From CAISGS01 sp044376615 (GTDB taxonomy: Bacteria > Pseudomonadota > Alphaproteobacteria > Caulobacterales > Caulobacteraceae), in assembly GCA_044376615.1 (NCBI GenBank), contig JBILKO010000178.1:1-6475 (forward strand): DNA of 6,475 nucleotides, in the 5' to 3' direction. The notes beneath the pieces are model-generated. The model was not told where the DNA came from. It saw only the letters and a list, made by a program, of their open reading frames with translations, and did no database searches. How positions within the stretch are numbered: position 1 is the stretch's first letter; every line of letters begins with the position of its first letter. Below are positions 6,080 through 6,475 of this stretch, one piece after another. The position numbers and the translations under genes were made by a program.

Positions 6080-6469
6080 GAAAAAGGCTTTGATTGCCAA
6101 GGGGTCGCTGGTGACGAGGCCCAAGACGTCCAGGTCGTTGAGCAGGACGTAGTAAGCTTTTGCACCATCTGCCGCAGGCGATGTCCAACGGTCGCCGCCG
6201 TAGCGAGGCGCGCGGACGTAGTCGCCCGGTTTGCACCATGCGCCTTCGGGCCACAGCTCTGCCGTGTTGCGATTGTGGAAAGCCAACGGGCCGACAGAGA
6301 TGACTTTTGCGATTTGAGTATTCCACATTTGGGTATCTTTGTCGCCCTCAGTGAGAATAATGCCGCCTCGTGTCTTGGTCTCGGGGGTGCGGATTTGCAC
6401 CAACACACGCGAACCCAAAGGCGTGATGCCAGGGTCTGCTGCCGGAAAAGCCATATCTAATTCACTCAT
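6077..6469 (-). CDS. Phage-encoded GroES/Cpn10-like co-chaperonin
   Basis: This gene encodes a probable 10-kDa co-chaperonin that would cap host GroEL and help fold phage proteins, most likely the capsid protein, in the cytoplasm. Residues 17-40 (numbered from the ATG) match the GroES core: PLGSRVLV, then the mobile-loop segment PETKTRGGIIL, whose hydrophobic IIL tripeptide corresponds to the GroEL-binding IVL of GroES. Next come IAKVISVGP (53-61), KPGDYVRAPRYGGDRW (80-95) and YYVLLNDLDVLGLV (106-119), which match the later Cpn10 strands and the usual ending. At 130 residues it is longer than GroES (about 97), with an N-terminal leader of about 15, an insert near 62-76 and a tail of about 10. 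I chose the ATG at 6467-6469. An in-frame GTG lies at 6473-6475 on the window edge, so the ribosome-binding site is not visible and the true start could lie outside. The stop TAA overlaps the ribosome-binding site of the scaffold-like gene. The family call is fairly sure; the client protein is inferred. Confidence 0.88.
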   Translation of the reverse strand: MSELDMAFPAADPGITPLGSRVLVQIRTPETKTRGGIILTEGDKDTQMWNTQIAKVISVGPLAFHNRNTAELWPEGAWCKPGDYVRAPRYGGDRWTSPAADGAKAYYVLLNDLDVLGLVTSDPLAIKAFF

Positions 6470-6475
6470 AACCAC

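Noticed and set aside
5456..6460. Long open frame of 334 codons on the plus strand
   Set aside because: It spans two well-supported minus-strand genes and their junction in antisense. Its Leu/Val/Phe-rich content mirrors charged codons on the other strand.
6470..6475. GTG start for the co-chaperonin at the window edge
   Set aside because: It would add only two residues and its upstream region is not visible. The ATG at 6467-6469 is preferred, but the edge prevents a firm choice.
1..6475. tRNA, rRNA, CRISPR array, insertion sequence, attachment site or toxin-antitoxin pair
   Set aside because: I found no cloverleaf-like or regularly spaced direct repeats, no transposase or integrase motif and no terminal inverted repeats on either strand.

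Overview
The window is part of the virion-structure module of a tailed double-stranded DNA bacteriophage or prophage (Caudoviricetes). Every gene I can support lies on the minus strand, so the genes read from the right-hand end (about 6475) to the left-hand end (1). Composition is moderately GC-rich. The ribosome-binding sites are strong AGGAG/AAGGGGG types and the promoter-like sites resemble sigma-70, which fits a Gram-negative, probably proteobacterial, host. That host call is an inference. No lysis, replication, integration, terminase or portal gene is present, so lifestyle and tail type cannot be decided here.

In transcription order: (1) a GroES/Cpn10-like co-chaperonin (about 6469-6077); (2) a 321-residue charged coiled-coil protein in the position and with the build of a capsid scaffold (6064-5099); (3) a short gap with a sigma-70-like promoter; (4) a 175-residue protein of unknown function (5028-4501); (5) a 185-residue beta-rich probable head decoration protein (4472-3915); (6) the probable HK97-fold major capsid protein (3913-2999); (7) a 132-bp gap with a strong terminator-like hairpin and a second inverted repeat; (8) a 158-residue Thr/Gly/Ala-rich structural protein (2866-2390); (9) a 709-residue repeat-containing virion or tail protein (2348-219); (10) a 55-residue helical mini-protein (208-41), followed by a second copy of the promoter motif that points out of the window.

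The genes fit together as a capsid-assembly cassette. The co-chaperonin would help host GroEL fold the capsid protein, as T4 gp31 does. The scaffold would guide procapsid assembly, the 185-residue protein would stabilise the shell, and the later genes would supply other virion parts. Genes are tightly packed, and several Shine-Dalgarno (SD) sequences overlap or lie beside the stop codon of the gene before.

The most notable non-coding signal is a bipartite motif, TAATTTTGC-N18-TATAATTC, present twice with identical spacing. Both copies sit directly after a gene stop on the coding strand and look like phage middle/late promoters read by host sigma-70. The window otherwise looks like an ordinary though poorly characterised phage head module; I see no defence system, CRISPR array or mobile element.
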